Assembly: GCF_016793485.1 (NCBI RefSeq)
Contig: NZ_JAEULZ010000001.1
Coordinates: 62,001 to 126,000, forward strand
Source of the DNA: Mesorhizobium sp.
Lineage (GTDB): Bacteria; Pseudomonadota; Alphaproteobacteria; Rhizobiales; Rhizobiaceae
Length of the DNA: 64,000 bases
Direction: 5' to 3'
Under the pieces are notes generated by a model. The model was not told where the DNA came from, ran no database searches, and worked only from the letters and a program-made list of their open reading frames with translations. The stretch's first letter is position 1. Every line of letters starts with the position of its first letter. The translations under genes and the position numbers were made by a program. This document shows, piece after piece, positions 44,834-53,091 of the stretch.

Positions 44834-45766
44834 CTATCGTGACCCGCGTACGAAGCTTTCGCCAAGCGCAACGGGGAGTGCTGCCTTTCGGCCGGCAACG
44901 AGCAGAACCAGCATGACCATCGCGAATGGCAGCATCTGGATGACGTCAGTGGGTATATCGACGCCGGCAACCTGAAGTGCAGTGGTCAACGATAGCGATC
45001 CGCCGAACAACAGCGCCCCCCCGAGTACCCATAGTGGCCGTCCGCGGGCCAGCATCGCGAGCACTATAGCGATGAAGCCGTTGCCGTGAGTCATGAACGG
45101 AACGAACACGCCGGCGACCACGATCGACATGTAGGCGCCGCCAAGTCCCGCAAGCGCGCCGGTCACGAGGACGGCCATCGTTCGGGTGTTCGTGACATCG
45201 ACGCCGGCGGCATCGAGCGCCGCAGGTTTGTCGCCCGCGGCCTGCAGCGCGATGCCCAGATTCGTCTGCCGATAGACCCATGCGAAGACGGCGACGAGGA
45301 CGATGGCGAAATAGAAAACGACGTTGTTGTTGAAGAGGATCGGCCCGACGAAGGGTATTTCTGACAGTGGCCAGAGGGGTAGTGTCGGGACACCGTCGAG
45401 GCGTGGGTATGTGCGTGAGAACTGAACGAAATGAAGGAGCGCGGTCAGTCCTTCCGCAGCCAGCGTCAGCGCGATACCGATGACGATCTGGTTGAGCCCG
45501 AGGCGCACACAGAGCAGTGCCATCAAAGCGGCGACCACCATTCCGCCCGCCGCACCGGCGACAAATCCGAGAGCGAGGCTGTCGCTTGACCAGGCGACGA
45601 GAAAGCCGGTGTAGGCACCGAAAAGCATCATGCCTTCCAGGCCGATGTTCAGTACGCCGGTCTTCTCCGAAAGCTGTTCGCCGAGGCCGGCGAGAAGCAA
45701 CGGGATGCCGGCCGCGATCGCCCCGAGAAACAGGGTGATGATGAAGCTTTGCGTGAACAGGGCCAT
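44834..45766 (-). CDS. BMP-type ABC transporter permease, second subunit (YufQ/NupQ-like)
   Basis: A 310-residue BPD_transp_2 permease. Seen: the start SFIITLFLGAIAAGIPLLLAGLGEQLSEKTGVLNIGLEGMML in fragments (LGEQLSEKTGVLNIG), and the cytoplasmic loop QAAGDKPAALDAAGVDVTNT. It pairs with the other permease immediately upstream, the two forming a heterodimeric channel for BMP-family (nucleoside-like) importers. It lies 18 nt after the partner stop. Substrate class is inferred below from the binding protein. Confidence 0.9.
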   Translation of the reverse strand: MALFTQSFIITLFLGAIAAGIPLLLAGLGEQLSEKTGVLNIGLEGMMLFGAYTGFLVAWSSDSLALGFVAGAAGGMVVAALMALLCVRLGLNQIVIGIALTLAAEGLTALLHFVQFSRTYPRLDGVPTLPLWPLSEIPFVGPILFNNNVVFYFAIVLVAVFAWVYRQTNLGIALQAAGDKPAALDAAGVDVTNTRTMAVLVTGALAGLGGAYMSIVVAGVFVPFMTHGNGFIAIVLAMLARGRPLWVLGGALLFGGSLSLTTALQVAGVDIPTDVIQMLPFAMVMLVLLVAGRKAALPVALGESFVRGSR

Positions 45767-45784
45767 GCGCTTTTTCGCAGCCGG

Positions 45785-46873
45785 TCAGCGCCGGGCGCGC
45801 TCCTGATGACGTTTGTCGAGATATTCGGCGAGGCCCAACGTGATCAGCAGGATGGCCACGATCACAAGGGAGAAGAAGCTGGGGACGCCAATCCGGCGCG
45901 CCGCGCTTTCGCCTCCAATGGTCAAGGCGGAGAACAGGAACACATAGGCGATGGAGCCGAAGCCATTGAGGCGCGCCAGAAAGACCAGAGGCACGACAGT
46001 CAGGCTGTAGGCCGGGTTCCAGTCCGCCCGCACGTTGCCGTGCGTGCCGAGGATGTCCACCGCGCCGGACAGGCCGGCCAGCGCTGCCGAGATAGCGAAG
46101 ACAGCGATGGTGAGCGTCGGAACAGAAAGGCCAGCATGTATGGCAGCGCGCGGGTTGGCGCCGACGAGTCTCAGCCGCATGCCGAACGACGTGCGGGTCA
46201 TGATGAGATGAACTGCGATCACCGCGACAAGGCCAATGATCAGGCCGGACGATACGGAGGTATCGAACAGTCTCGGCAATCGCGCTTCGACCGGCAGGGT
46301 CCGCGTCTGTGGTGTTGTCGTCGCAGGATCGAGGAAGGCAAGCTTCACGAGGACATTGGCGAGCGATACGCCGAGAAAGCTCATCATCAGCGTGGTGATG
46401 ATCTCGTTCAGCCCCTGCCAGGCCTTCAGTATCGCGGGCAGGAGACCCCAGATTGCGCCGACCGCTGCGCCGATAAACAGACCTAGCAGAAGATTGGTCC
46501 AAACGGGCAGAATGCCCAGCATCAACGGGACGATCGCCGCGACAAATACGGCCGCGAGAAGGTACTGCCCATCACCGCCGAGATTCCAGATACCGGCGCG
46601 AAACGCCACGATGAGGCTCGCGGCGATCAATAGAAGCGGCCCCATGCGGGTCAACGTGGCTTCGAGCCCGGATGGCGAGAAGATCGCGCGTTGTACCACA
46701 TAGGCATAGTAGCTCAGGGGATTGAAGCCCATGAGCAGAAGCACCAGCCCACCCAGCACCAGAGCTGCTACCAGAGGGCCAACGCCGAGAGAAACCACGC
46801 GCAGCAGTCTTGGGAATGTGTCCGTACGGGCCGCGCTCTGCGCGGTTGCCGAGACGACCTGTTCGTCGGTCAT
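45785..46873 (-). CDS. BMP-type ABC transporter permease, first subunit (YufP/NupP-like)
   Basis: A 362-residue permease with an N-terminal cytoplasmic leader and about nine helices. Seen: NPLSYYAYVVQRAIFSPSG, AFRAGIWNLGGDGQYLLAAV (the diagnostic N-I/W-N-G-G/E-GQ helix), and LVGANPRAAIHAGLSVPTL as the ATPase-contact loop. Its ATG overlaps the ATPase gene stop by 4 nt. Part of the four-gene BMP importer. Confidence 0.9.
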   Translation of the reverse strand: MTDEQVVSATAQSAARTDTFPRLLRVVSLGVGPLVAALVLGGLVLLLMGFNPLSYYAYVVQRAIFSPSGLEATLTRMGPLLLIAASLIVAFRAGIWNLGGDGQYLLAAVFVAAIVPLMLGILPVWTNLLLGLFIGAAVGAIWGLLPAILKAWQGLNEIITTLMMSFLGVSLANVLVKLAFLDPATTTPQTRTLPVEARLPRLFDTSVSSGLIIGLVAVIAVHLIMTRTSFGMRLRLVGANPRAAIHAGLSVPTLTIAVFAISAALAGLSGAVDILGTHGNVRADWNPAYSLTVVPLVFLARLNGFGSIAYVFLFSALTIGGESAARRIGVPSFFSLVIVAILLITLGLAEYLDKRHQERARR

Positions 46874-48450
46874 TCGTCGTCTCCGGCGCTCATGAGGCGG
46901 CCGATGGCGTCGCGGGCGTCGTCGTCGTTGCCGACAATGCCGCGCAGGCGGCCGCGGTCCATCACCGCGATGCGGTCGGCCAGCTCCAGCAATTCGTCCA
47001 GATCGGTCGAGATCAGCACGACTGCCTTGCCGCTATCAGCCGCTTCGCGGATGCGCTTGCGCGTCGTGCGGATGTTGTTCACGTCGAGACCATAGGTCGG
47101 CTTGGCAAAGATCACGGCCTCGGCCGCGCCGGTGAGTTCTCGCGCCAGCAAAACTTTCTGGATGTTGCCGCCGGAGAGCTTGCCGACAGGCGTCTGCGTG
47201 CCTGGCGTGCGGATGTCGAAATCGCGCACATGGCGCTCCGCCTGCAGGCGGATTTCCTGCGGACGCTCAATGCCTCCGCGCCAGAAAGGATCAGCGCCAA
47301 TGTCCTTAAGCAGAAAATTGGTGGCGACGGGAAATGTGCCGACGGTGCCTTCGCCCAGCCGGTCGTCCGTAACATATCGTAACCCCCTGTTACGGCGCTC
47401 TCCGACCGACGCGCCACCCATCTCGCTTCCCATGAGCAGAATCGAACCGCTGCCACGTGGAAGCTGGCCGGCAAGCACCTCGGCCAATTCCTTCTGGCCA
47501 TTGCCGTCGATGCCGGCAATTCCGAGGATTTCGCCTGATCGCACGGAGAAACTGATGTCGCGTACCGGCACGCGACCGGCGTCGCAACAAAGGCCTTCTA
47601 CTGTCAGGACCACGTCGCCGAGCCTCCTGGAGACTTGCACGCGGCGCACGCTTTCGCCTTTCTCGGACGTGCCGAACATCAGGGCAATGATGCGTTCGAT
47701 GTTTTCGCTTTCAGATGCGCCGCGAAGCGCGTCGGGGTCGATCTCGCCGACCTTGCGTCCAAGCCGGAGGACCGAAATTCGATCGCCGTAGGCAATCGCT
47801 TCGTTGAGCTTGTGGGTTATGAAGATGACGGCGATCCCTTGAGCGACCAGCCGCCGCATCAGTTCCCCGAGCGCGACAGCCTCGTGAGGCGTCAGCATGG
47901 CGGTTGCCTCGTCGAGGATCAGGCAACGACTGCCACGCATCAGCGCGCGCAGGATTTCCACCTGCTGCCGCTCGCCCAGGGAGAGGCTGCTGACCAGCGC
48001 CTGGGGGTCGACCCGCAGCCCGAGCCTCCTGGCTGTGTCGCGAATACCGGCGGCGATGCCCGCACGGTCGGGTCGTTTCCACCACGGTCCGCCCAGCGCG
48101 AAATTGTCAGTTACGGTGAGGCTCGGCACCAGCATGGAATGCTGGAAGACGGTGCCCATGCCCATCGCGAGCGCCTGCTTGGGCGATGCGACGACGCAGA
48201 CCTTGCCATCAATTTCGATCCGGCCCTCGTCGGGCTGCTGGAGTCCCGACAACATGCCGACCAGCGTCGACTTTCCGGCGCCGTTCTCGCCGAGGAGAAC
48301 ATGCACCTCGCCGGAGCGAATTTCGATCGTGACGTCGTCATTGGCGACGACGCCGGGAAAGCGCTTGGTCACGCCGCGCAGCGCAACGACGGGTGCGCCC
48401 GAAGGCGTCGCCGCAAGGGCTGCCGGTGCCTGATCGAGGGCCTGCATCAA
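46870..48450 (-). CDS. BMP-type ABC transporter ATP-binding protein, two ABC domains (YufO/NupO-like)
   Basis: A 526-residue double ATPase. Domain 1: Walker A GENGAGKST, signature LSLGERQQ, Walker B CLILDEAT. Domain 2: degenerate Walker A GIDGNGQKE, signature LSGGNIQKV, and a Walker B-like VIFAKPTYGLDV in place of the usual AEQPT. Such asymmetry is normal for RbsA/YufO-type proteins, though the AKP variant is uncommon. It energises import of the ligand captured by the BMP lipoprotein-like binding protein upstream. It starts 60 nt after the binding-protein gene, with a strong hairpin between. Confidence 0.92.
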   Translation of the reverse strand: MMQALDQAPAALAATPSGAPVVALRGVTKRFPGVVANDDVTIEIRSGEVHVLLGENGAGKSTLVGMLSGLQQPDEGRIEIDGKVCVVASPKQALAMGMGTVFQHSMLVPSLTVTDNFALGGPWWKRPDRAGIAAGIRDTARRLGLRVDPQALVSSLSLGERQQVEILRALMRGSRCLILDEATAMLTPHEAVALGELMRRLVAQGIAVIFITHKLNEAIAYGDRISVLRLGRKVGEIDPDALRGASESENIERIIALMFGTSEKGESVRRVQVSRRLGDVVLTVEGLCCDAGRVPVRDISFSVRSGEILGIAGIDGNGQKELAEVLAGQLPRGSGSILLMGSEMGGASVGERRNRGLRYVTDDRLGEGTVGTFPVATNFLLKDIGADPFWRGGIERPQEIRLQAERHVRDFDIRTPGTQTPVGKLSGGNIQKVLLARELTGAAEAVIFAKPTYGLDVNNIRTTRKRIREAADSGKAVVLISTDLDELLELADRIAVMDRGRLRGIVGNDDDARDAIGRLMSAGDDE

Positions 48451-48469
48451 TACGTCCTGAATGAATAAG

Positions 48470-48492
48470 CCCGCCGCGCAAGGCGCGGCGGG
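48470..48492 (-). terminator. strong GC hairpin between the BMP binding-protein and ATPase genes
   Basis: CCCGCCGCGC and GCGCGGCGGG form a perfect 10-bp stem with a 3-nt loop (arms 48470-48479 and 48483-48492). On the minus strand it follows the binding-protein stop by 18 nt and is trailed by CTTATTCATT, a weak U-rich tail. It should partially terminate or stabilise the upstream message so that binding protein exceeds the membrane subunits. Confidence 0.7.
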
Positions 48493-48510
48493 TGAATTTG
48501 CCGGGATGGC

Positions 48511-49551
48511 TTACTGGACAGTCTTGACCAGTTTGCGGACGCTTTCTGCGTCATACTTGGGCTCTACGACGATCTTTCCGGAGATGATGTCGGCCTTGAT
48601 CGCTTCAATCTGTGCCCAGATGTCGTCCGGGATGTTCTTGGTCTTCAGGAGCGACAGGCTGTCGTCGGAAAGCTTGATGTCGTAGTTGCGGGTTCCGTAC
48701 TTGTCGGCCTTAAGGTCTTCGATCATCGCCGTATAAACCGGAGTCAGATTCCACAGCACCGACGAAAGGAGGTTGCCCTTGTCGATCGACGTCTTGTCGC
48801 CAATCACGTCGATGAAATAGGCCTTGCCGCCGTCCGTCGCCTTTGTGGTCTCGACAGCCTGCAGCATGCCGAAACTGGATCCGTTGCCCTGGCCGAAGAT
48901 GACGTCCGCGCCCGAGGCGATGACCGTCTCGGTGACGCGCTTGCCGCCCGCCGCATCCGAGTAGGCAGCCGGGCCGATCACAGCGTAACGAACTTCCACG
49001 GCGGGGTTCTCAGCCTTCACGCCCTCAGCGAAAGCAACCGACATGTTGTTCCAGGACGGAGGCTCGCCCGACACGACGATGCCTACTACCTTCGTGCGGC
49101 TCATCTTGGCTGCGAGGCGGCCGGCGAGATAGGCGCCATCGTGGCCCGACGCCGTGTAGTCGGCAACCTTGCCGGCAGACAGCTTGTCTGGGCTGTCGAC
49201 GATCGCCACCGGGATGTTCAGTTCGGCGCCGATTTCGGGTGCTGCGGTGTTGTAGCCGCTGGCATGGGCGATCAGGAGGCTGGCGCCTTCCTCTCCCAGT
49301 TCGCGCAGAGTCGGACGCACGTCGCCGTAACCAAGGTTCTCCGCCACAACGACCTCAACGCCCGTCGCCGCGCCGGCGGCCTTGGCGGCATCGACGCCCT
49401 GCTGGTTCCAGCCCATGTCCGTACCCTGTTCAGGTGCGAGGATGGCGATTGATTTCACATCCGCCGCCTGCAGGGCTACCGTTCCCAACCCTCCCATGAG
49501 AGCCAGCGCCAAGGCTGTCCGGCTCGCCGTCTCGATCATCCAGTTCTTCAT
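48511..49551 (-). CDS. BMP-family ABC transporter substrate-binding protein
   Basis: A 346-residue periplasmic binding protein of the basic-membrane-protein (PnrA/BmpA) family. Signal peptide to about residue 29 (TVALQA-A), without a lipobox Cys, as usual for proteobacteria. Seen: IAILAPEQGTDMGWNQQGVD, GASLLIAHASGYN, TKVVGIVVSGEPPSWNN, GADVIFGQGNGSSFGML, and FIDVIGDKTSIDKG. BMP proteins bind nucleosides, purines or other N-heterocyclic compounds. Its position beside the pyridine-degradation island makes a pyridine compound such as a B6 vitamer a candidate ligand (inference). Confidence 0.9.
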   Translation of the reverse strand: MKNWMIETASRTALALALMGGLGTVALQAADVKSIAILAPEQGTDMGWNQQGVDAAKAAGAATGVEVVVAENLGYGDVRPTLRELGEEGASLLIAHASGYNTAAPEIGAELNIPVAIVDSPDKLSAGKVADYTASGHDGAYLAGRLAAKMSRTKVVGIVVSGEPPSWNNMSVAFAEGVKAENPAVEVRYAVIGPAAYSDAAGGKRVTETVIASGADVIFGQGNGSSFGMLQAVETTKATDGGKAYFIDVIGDKTSIDKGNLLSSVLWNLTPVYTAMIEDLKADKYGTRNYDIKLSDDSLSLLKTKNIPDDIWAQIEAIKADIISGKIVVEPKYDAESVRKLVKTVQ

Positions 49552-49643
49552 GACATTTGTTCCCAGTTCCAGATTTTTGGTTGACTATTGGCCGTCAGCC
49601 GGGTGCATTCGTCTTATACTTTCACCTCGGGCCACGATTAAAG

Positions 49644-50045
49644 ATGCAGGTTTCACCCCTTCTTGTTGCAGCCCTCGCGGGGCTGGTAGCAGTGCCGGCG
49701 ACAGCCGCCACGCAATCCTTTGAAGTTGCAGTCAAGAACACCGGCGAAACGGTGCTCGCGTGCGATGCATCGATAGCACATTGGTATTCAAATGCGCTCG
49801 GCGATGTCGAGCCGGGCGAAACGCTAAGGTTTGTCCTTCGCGCCGACGCTGCAAGCGGCGCGGTGTTCCTGCGCAACGACGTGGGCGATGACATGCCCGT
49901 GCAACGAGTCTGGTGCGGCCTGAAAGGCCAGAGCTGGGCAACGCGCGCCGAAATTTTACTGGAACGCCGGATTGGCGAGGTTCCCAAGGATATCGTCCTC
50001 GACTGCGCTGGCAAACCAACGGGAACTTCCTGCGCTCGTCCTTGA
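49644..50045 (+). CDS. small secreted protein, unrecognised
   Basis: A 133-residue exported protein with signal peptide (MQVSPLLVAALAGLVAVPAT, cleavage near ATA-A) and a mature beta-rich domain containing three Cys (LACDASI, VWCGLKG, LDCAGKP), suggesting one disulfide. It looks like a small periplasmic domain found in rhizobia with no assigned role. ATG 49644 begins the signal peptide; no good Shine-Dalgarno precedes it. Divergent from the BMP importer. A TATACT (49615-49620) upstream is a possible -10 box without a clear -35. Confidence 0.6.
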   Translation: MQVSPLLVAALAGLVAVPATAATQSFEVAVKNTGETVLACDASIAHWYSNALGDVEPGETLRFVLRADAASGAVFLRNDVGDDMPVQRVWCGLKGQSWATRAEILLERRIGEVPKDIVLDCAGKPTGTSCARP

Positions 50046-50156
50046 GCGAAGGGTTCTGTCCAGTTGATGTGTCCAACGCTCGGACGCAATGAGATCACTC
50101 TTTCGCTTGAACAGATCGTAGCGGTGCCTTGATTGACAATGCGAGAATACGATAGC

Positions 50157-50166
50157 ACGATCATAC
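50157..50166. promoter_or_regulatory. candidate GntR-family half-site upstream of the SDR gene
   Basis: ACGATCATAC (50157-50166) recurs as ACGATCGTAC at 51839-51848 in front of the gntR gene (9 of 10 identical), and its right end is GTATGAT on the minus strand, close to the GTATGAC arms at 57057-57079. TTGACA (50133-50138) lies 18 nt upstream as a possible -35 box. The rest of the 233-nt spacer 50046-50278 shows no gene. Confidence 0.4.
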
Positions 50167-50278
50167 CGTACTACAATCGAAAACTTGCGCTGGTAGATTC
50201 CGTTGTCGTCAGACATCCTCGCCAGCCATATTGAGCGCGGGGCTTGGGTGCCTCGTCGGCTTATCTGGGAGCAGAGAC

Positions 50279-51046
50279 ATGCGTACAGCCATCGTGACCG
50301 GCGCGAGCCGTGGTCTTGGGCGCGCCTTCGCGATCGGCCTTGCCAAGGATGGCTTTGCGCTCAGTCTTGCCGCCCGTCAGGCCGATGAGCTGGAGGTCAC
50401 GGCGGAGCTTGCCCGTCTGGCCGGGTCGCCGCTGGTAGCGACGCATGCGATCGATCTGTCGCTGCCGGAGTCGCCGGCCTTGGTGGTCGAGCGGACGCTG
50501 GCCCAAACAGGCGGAATCGATGCTCTGGTTAACAATGCCGGCGCGACGAAACGTGGCGATTTCCTTGCGCTGTCGGATGACGATTTCCTGGATGGATTTG
50601 CCCTCAAATTTCACGCCACGGTCCGGTTCTGCCGGGCAGCCTGGGAAGCGCTGGCGGCAAGCCAGGGCGCCATCGTCAACATTTCCGGCGTCGGCGCCCA
50701 CACGCCGGAACCGGACTTCACCATCGGCGGCCCCGTGAATTCCGCGCTGATCAACTTTACCAAAGCGATCGCCAAGCGCGCCCGGGATACCGGCATGCGC
50801 ATCAACACCTTGTGCCCCGGCCACATCGTTACTGAACGTCTGCAGAAGCGCATCGACACGCTCGCGCGCGCAGAGGGTATTTCAGTGGAGGCCGCGCGGG
50901 AAAAAATGCGGATCGACCAGGGCATTGCTCGATATGGCGAGCCCGAGGAAGTAGCTGAGGTCGTACGCTTCCTTTGCAGCCCGGCCGCCGCCTATGTCCA
51001 CGGCACCGTCATCAATGTCGACGGCGGCGCAACGCCCGGCATCTGA
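50279..51046 (+). CDS. SDR-fold protein lacking the catalytic Tyr/Lys
   Basis: A 255-residue SDR with intact cofactor motif VTGASRGLGRA, VNNAGAT and Ser136 in NISGVG, and a normal C-terminus (GTVINVDGGATPG). Where YxxxK should stand the sequence reads IGGPVNSALINF: Gly150 replaces Tyr and Asn154 replaces Lys. The same GG-P-VN variant occurs in some other rhizobial SDRs, so it is not a sequencing artefact of a normal SDR. It may use a different acid/base mechanism or be a binding protein. ATG 50279 is chosen. Convergent with gntR and probably controlled by it. Confidence 0.85.
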   Translation: MRTAIVTGASRGLGRAFAIGLAKDGFALSLAARQADELEVTAELARLAGSPLVATHAIDLSLPESPALVVERTLAQTGGIDALVNNAGATKRGDFLALSDDDFLDGFALKFHATVRFCRAAWEALAASQGAIVNISGVGAHTPEPDFTIGGPVNSALINFTKAIAKRARDTGMRINTLCPGHIVTERLQKRIDTLARAEGISVEAAREKMRIDQGIARYGEPEEVAEVVRFLCSPAAAYVHGTVINVDGGATPGI

Positions 51047-51061
51047 CGGAGCAGGGCGCTT

Positions 51062-51775
51062 TCAGGAGGTGGCTTCGGCCATCTCCTCGACCAGTCGCCC
51101 GCGCAGAATCTCGATCGCGACCTTGCCGGCATTCATGACGTGACGGGCGGCCGCCTTGCGGGCTTCCTTGCCGCGACGCGCAGCGAGGTGGCCGACGAGT
51201 TCCTCGAGTTCCTGCAGGCTTTCGCGCGTGCGTCCGGGGGCGCCGAGGGATGTTGCGCGGAGCACCATGACCCGCGCATTCAGCGATGACAGCGTGTGTC
51301 CGAGCGCTTCATTGTGCGCGCCGTCGATCAAGCAGTCGTAGAAGGCGTTTTTCGCCGTCAGCCGTTCGAGCGGATCGGAACTGCCAGCAGAGCGCTTCAA
51401 ACCTTCAAGCGCGCGCTTTAGCGCCTCGATGTCGGCGTCGGTTGCGTTGCGTGTGAACAATTCGCAGGCGAGCCCTTCCAGTTCGACGCGAACCTCGTAG
51501 ATGCCCTGCGCCTGCTCAGGCGTCAGTGTGGCGACGATCGGGCCACGATGCGGCACGACCTGGACGAGCCCCTCGCTCTCCAGTTGCCGCAAGGCTTCGC
51601 GGACAGCCGTGCGGCTCACCCCGGTCATCTCGCAAAGGTCCCGCTCCGTGATGCGCTGGCCGGCCGTGAAGTAGCCAAGCGCGATGGAGTTGCGGATGCT
51701 CTCGGTCACGCTGTGGCGAACCGGAGCGGCCGCCTTGGTGACCCTGAAATCGAGAGGCATAGCCTTGATGTTCAT
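51062..51775 (-). CDS. GntR-family regulator, FCD (FadR) subfamily
   Basis: A 237-residue regulator. The winged HTH (VTESIRNSIALGYFTAGQRI, LCEMTGVSRTAVREALRQLE) is followed by an all-helical FCD effector domain (GIYEVRVELEGLACELF, FYDCLIDGAHNEALGHTL) with His/Asp/Arg residues typical of metal-dependent carboxylate binding. The recognised ligands of FCD regulators are small carboxylic acids, fitting a pathway intermediate such as a pyridine carboxylate. The start M1 or M6 (51760) is uncertain. Candidate sites lie at 50157, 51832 and 57057. Confidence 0.92.
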   Translation of the reverse strand: MNIKAMPLDFRVTKAAAPVRHSVTESIRNSIALGYFTAGQRITERDLCEMTGVSRTAVREALRQLESEGLVQVVPHRGPIVATLTPEQAQGIYEVRVELEGLACELFTRNATDADIEALKRALEGLKRSAGSSDPLERLTAKNAFYDCLIDGAHNEALGHTLSSLNARVMVLRATSLGAPGRTRESLQELEELVGHLAARRGKEARKAAARHVMNAGKVAIEILRGRLVEEMAEATS

Positions 51776-51831
51776 GCCTTGACCTGTGGGTGACGTTTCC
51801 TCGGGTTCCGCGACTCAATAACGCCGGGAGT

Positions 51832-51848
51832 TTGTATGACGATCGTAC
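51832..51848. promoter_or_regulatory. candidate autoregulatory operator of the GntR regulator
   Basis: TTGTATGACGA (51832-51842) fits the FadR-subfamily consensus TNGTNNNACNA exactly, and the overlapping ACGATCGTAC (51839-51848) shares 9 of 10 bases with the site at 50157. It lies 57 nt before the gntR start and between gntR and the PPAT gene stop region, so it probably controls gntR itself. Confidence 0.5.
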
Positions 51849-51882
51849 TATACGACCGAGCGGCATTGCGAAAGCCGCTACG

Positions 51883-53073
51883 TCAAACGGTCGAATCGAT
51901 CGACTTCATGACGGCCGAAACTCCGGCTCCGACATCGATTCCCTTGACTTCGAGGGCCTGAAGCCCGCCAGCGACGGCCGCAACCGAGACCAGTGAATAG
52001 ACCGGCCTGGCTGTCGGCCCCATGTGTCCGATGCGGATGAGCTTGCCCAGCGTCTCCGCCCGGCCGGACGACACCACGACGCCGTATCTGTCCCTTATGA
52101 TTGTGCGCAATGCCAGTTCATCAATCCCTTCCGGAATGCGGACGGCGGTGCAGGTCGGCGAGGCAATCTCCTCGCGCGCCGCCCAGAGCGACAGGCCCGC
52201 AGCCTTTATGCCCGCCCGGCAGGCGGCAGCGGTACGAGCGTGACGTTGCCAGACAGCCTCGTCGCCCTCGCACAGATAGAGATCGAGCGCGGCGTCGAGG
52301 GCGTTGATCTCCGAAACCGAAGGGGTGAACGGAAAGGGCTGGGTCGCTTCATGCGCGCGCCGCCAGTCAAGGATGGAGAGAATCGAAGCGCGGGGCGCGT
52401 CGGGGTTGGCTTCCATCTTTTCCCATGCCGCCTCACTGACATGGAGGAGTGACAGACCCGGTGGACAGCCCAGGCACTTGTTGGGGCCGGTGACGAAGAT
52501 GTCGGCATGGATTGGCTCCGGAAGCACGTCCATGCCGCCGAAGGATGATACGGCATCCACGATGAGCAGCTTGCCTGCGGCATGCACCGCGGCGCCGATT
52601 TCCTTAGCGGGATTTATGGTTCCCGACGGCGTATCGTGGTGGCAGAGCGCGACGACTGCGATGTCAGGGCGCTTGCGTAGCGCCTCGGCGACGGCGTCCG
52701 CCGTCAGCACTTCATTATAGGGGACGGCCAGTTCCACGACTTCCTTGGCGTAGCGGGCGGCCCAGTAGCCGAAGCCCTTGCCGTAGACGCCCGAGACTAG
52801 GTTCAGGATCACATCGCCCTTGGCGATCAGCGAAGCGGCCGCAGCTTCCAGCGCCAGGACGGGCTCGCCATGCAGGATGACGGGAGGCGTCGACGAACGA
52901 AACGCGCGCTGGACCTTTTCGTTGACCGCTTCGTACTGCGCCAGGAAGGCCGGGTCGTAGTCGTAGAGCACAGGTCGCGACAGGCCGCGCAACACGGCAG
53001 GGTAGGCGTCAACCGGGCCGGTCGTCAGCGTGAAGATCGGGTCGGGTATGGGCTTCTTGCTCACGGCTATCAA
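51883..53073 (-). CDS. ppaT: pyridoxamine-pyruvate aminotransferase
   Basis: A 396-residue class V aminotransferase-fold enzyme that converts pyridoxamine plus pyruvate to pyridoxal plus alanine, the entry step of vitamin B6 degradation. The sequence follows the Mesorhizobium loti enzyme closely from TLTTGPVDAYPAVLRG to the C-terminus. All residues I recall for its active site are present with a +2 offset: Glu70 (VILHGEP), Tyr97 (SGVYGKG), Lys199 (VTGPNKCLG), Arg338 (VVSSGRAE) and Arg347 (LIRIGHMGP), matching Glu68, Tyr95, Lys197, Arg336 and Arg345. The enzyme is unusual in using free pyridoxal as substrate without bound PLP. It ends an operon of lactonase, SDR, dehydrogenase and MmgE/PrpD genes. 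Confidence 0.9.
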   Translation of the reverse strand: MIAVSKKPIPDPIFTLTTGPVDAYPAVLRGLSRPVLYDYDPAFLAQYEAVNEKVQRAFRSSTPPVILHGEPVLALEAAAASLIAKGDVILNLVSGVYGKGFGYWAARYAKEVVELAVPYNEVLTADAVAEALRKRPDIAVVALCHHDTPSGTINPAKEIGAAVHAAGKLLIVDAVSSFGGMDVLPEPIHADIFVTGPNKCLGCPPGLSLLHVSEAAWEKMEANPDAPRASILSILDWRRAHEATQPFPFTPSVSEINALDAALDLYLCEGDEAVWQRHARTAAACRAGIKAAGLSLWAAREEIASPTCTAVRIPEGIDELALRTIIRDRYGVVVSSGRAETLGKLIRIGHMGPTARPVYSLVSVAAVAGGLQALEVKGIDVGAGVSAVMKSIDSTV

Positions 53074-53091
53074 CTCCTCGCCTTCGGCTCT

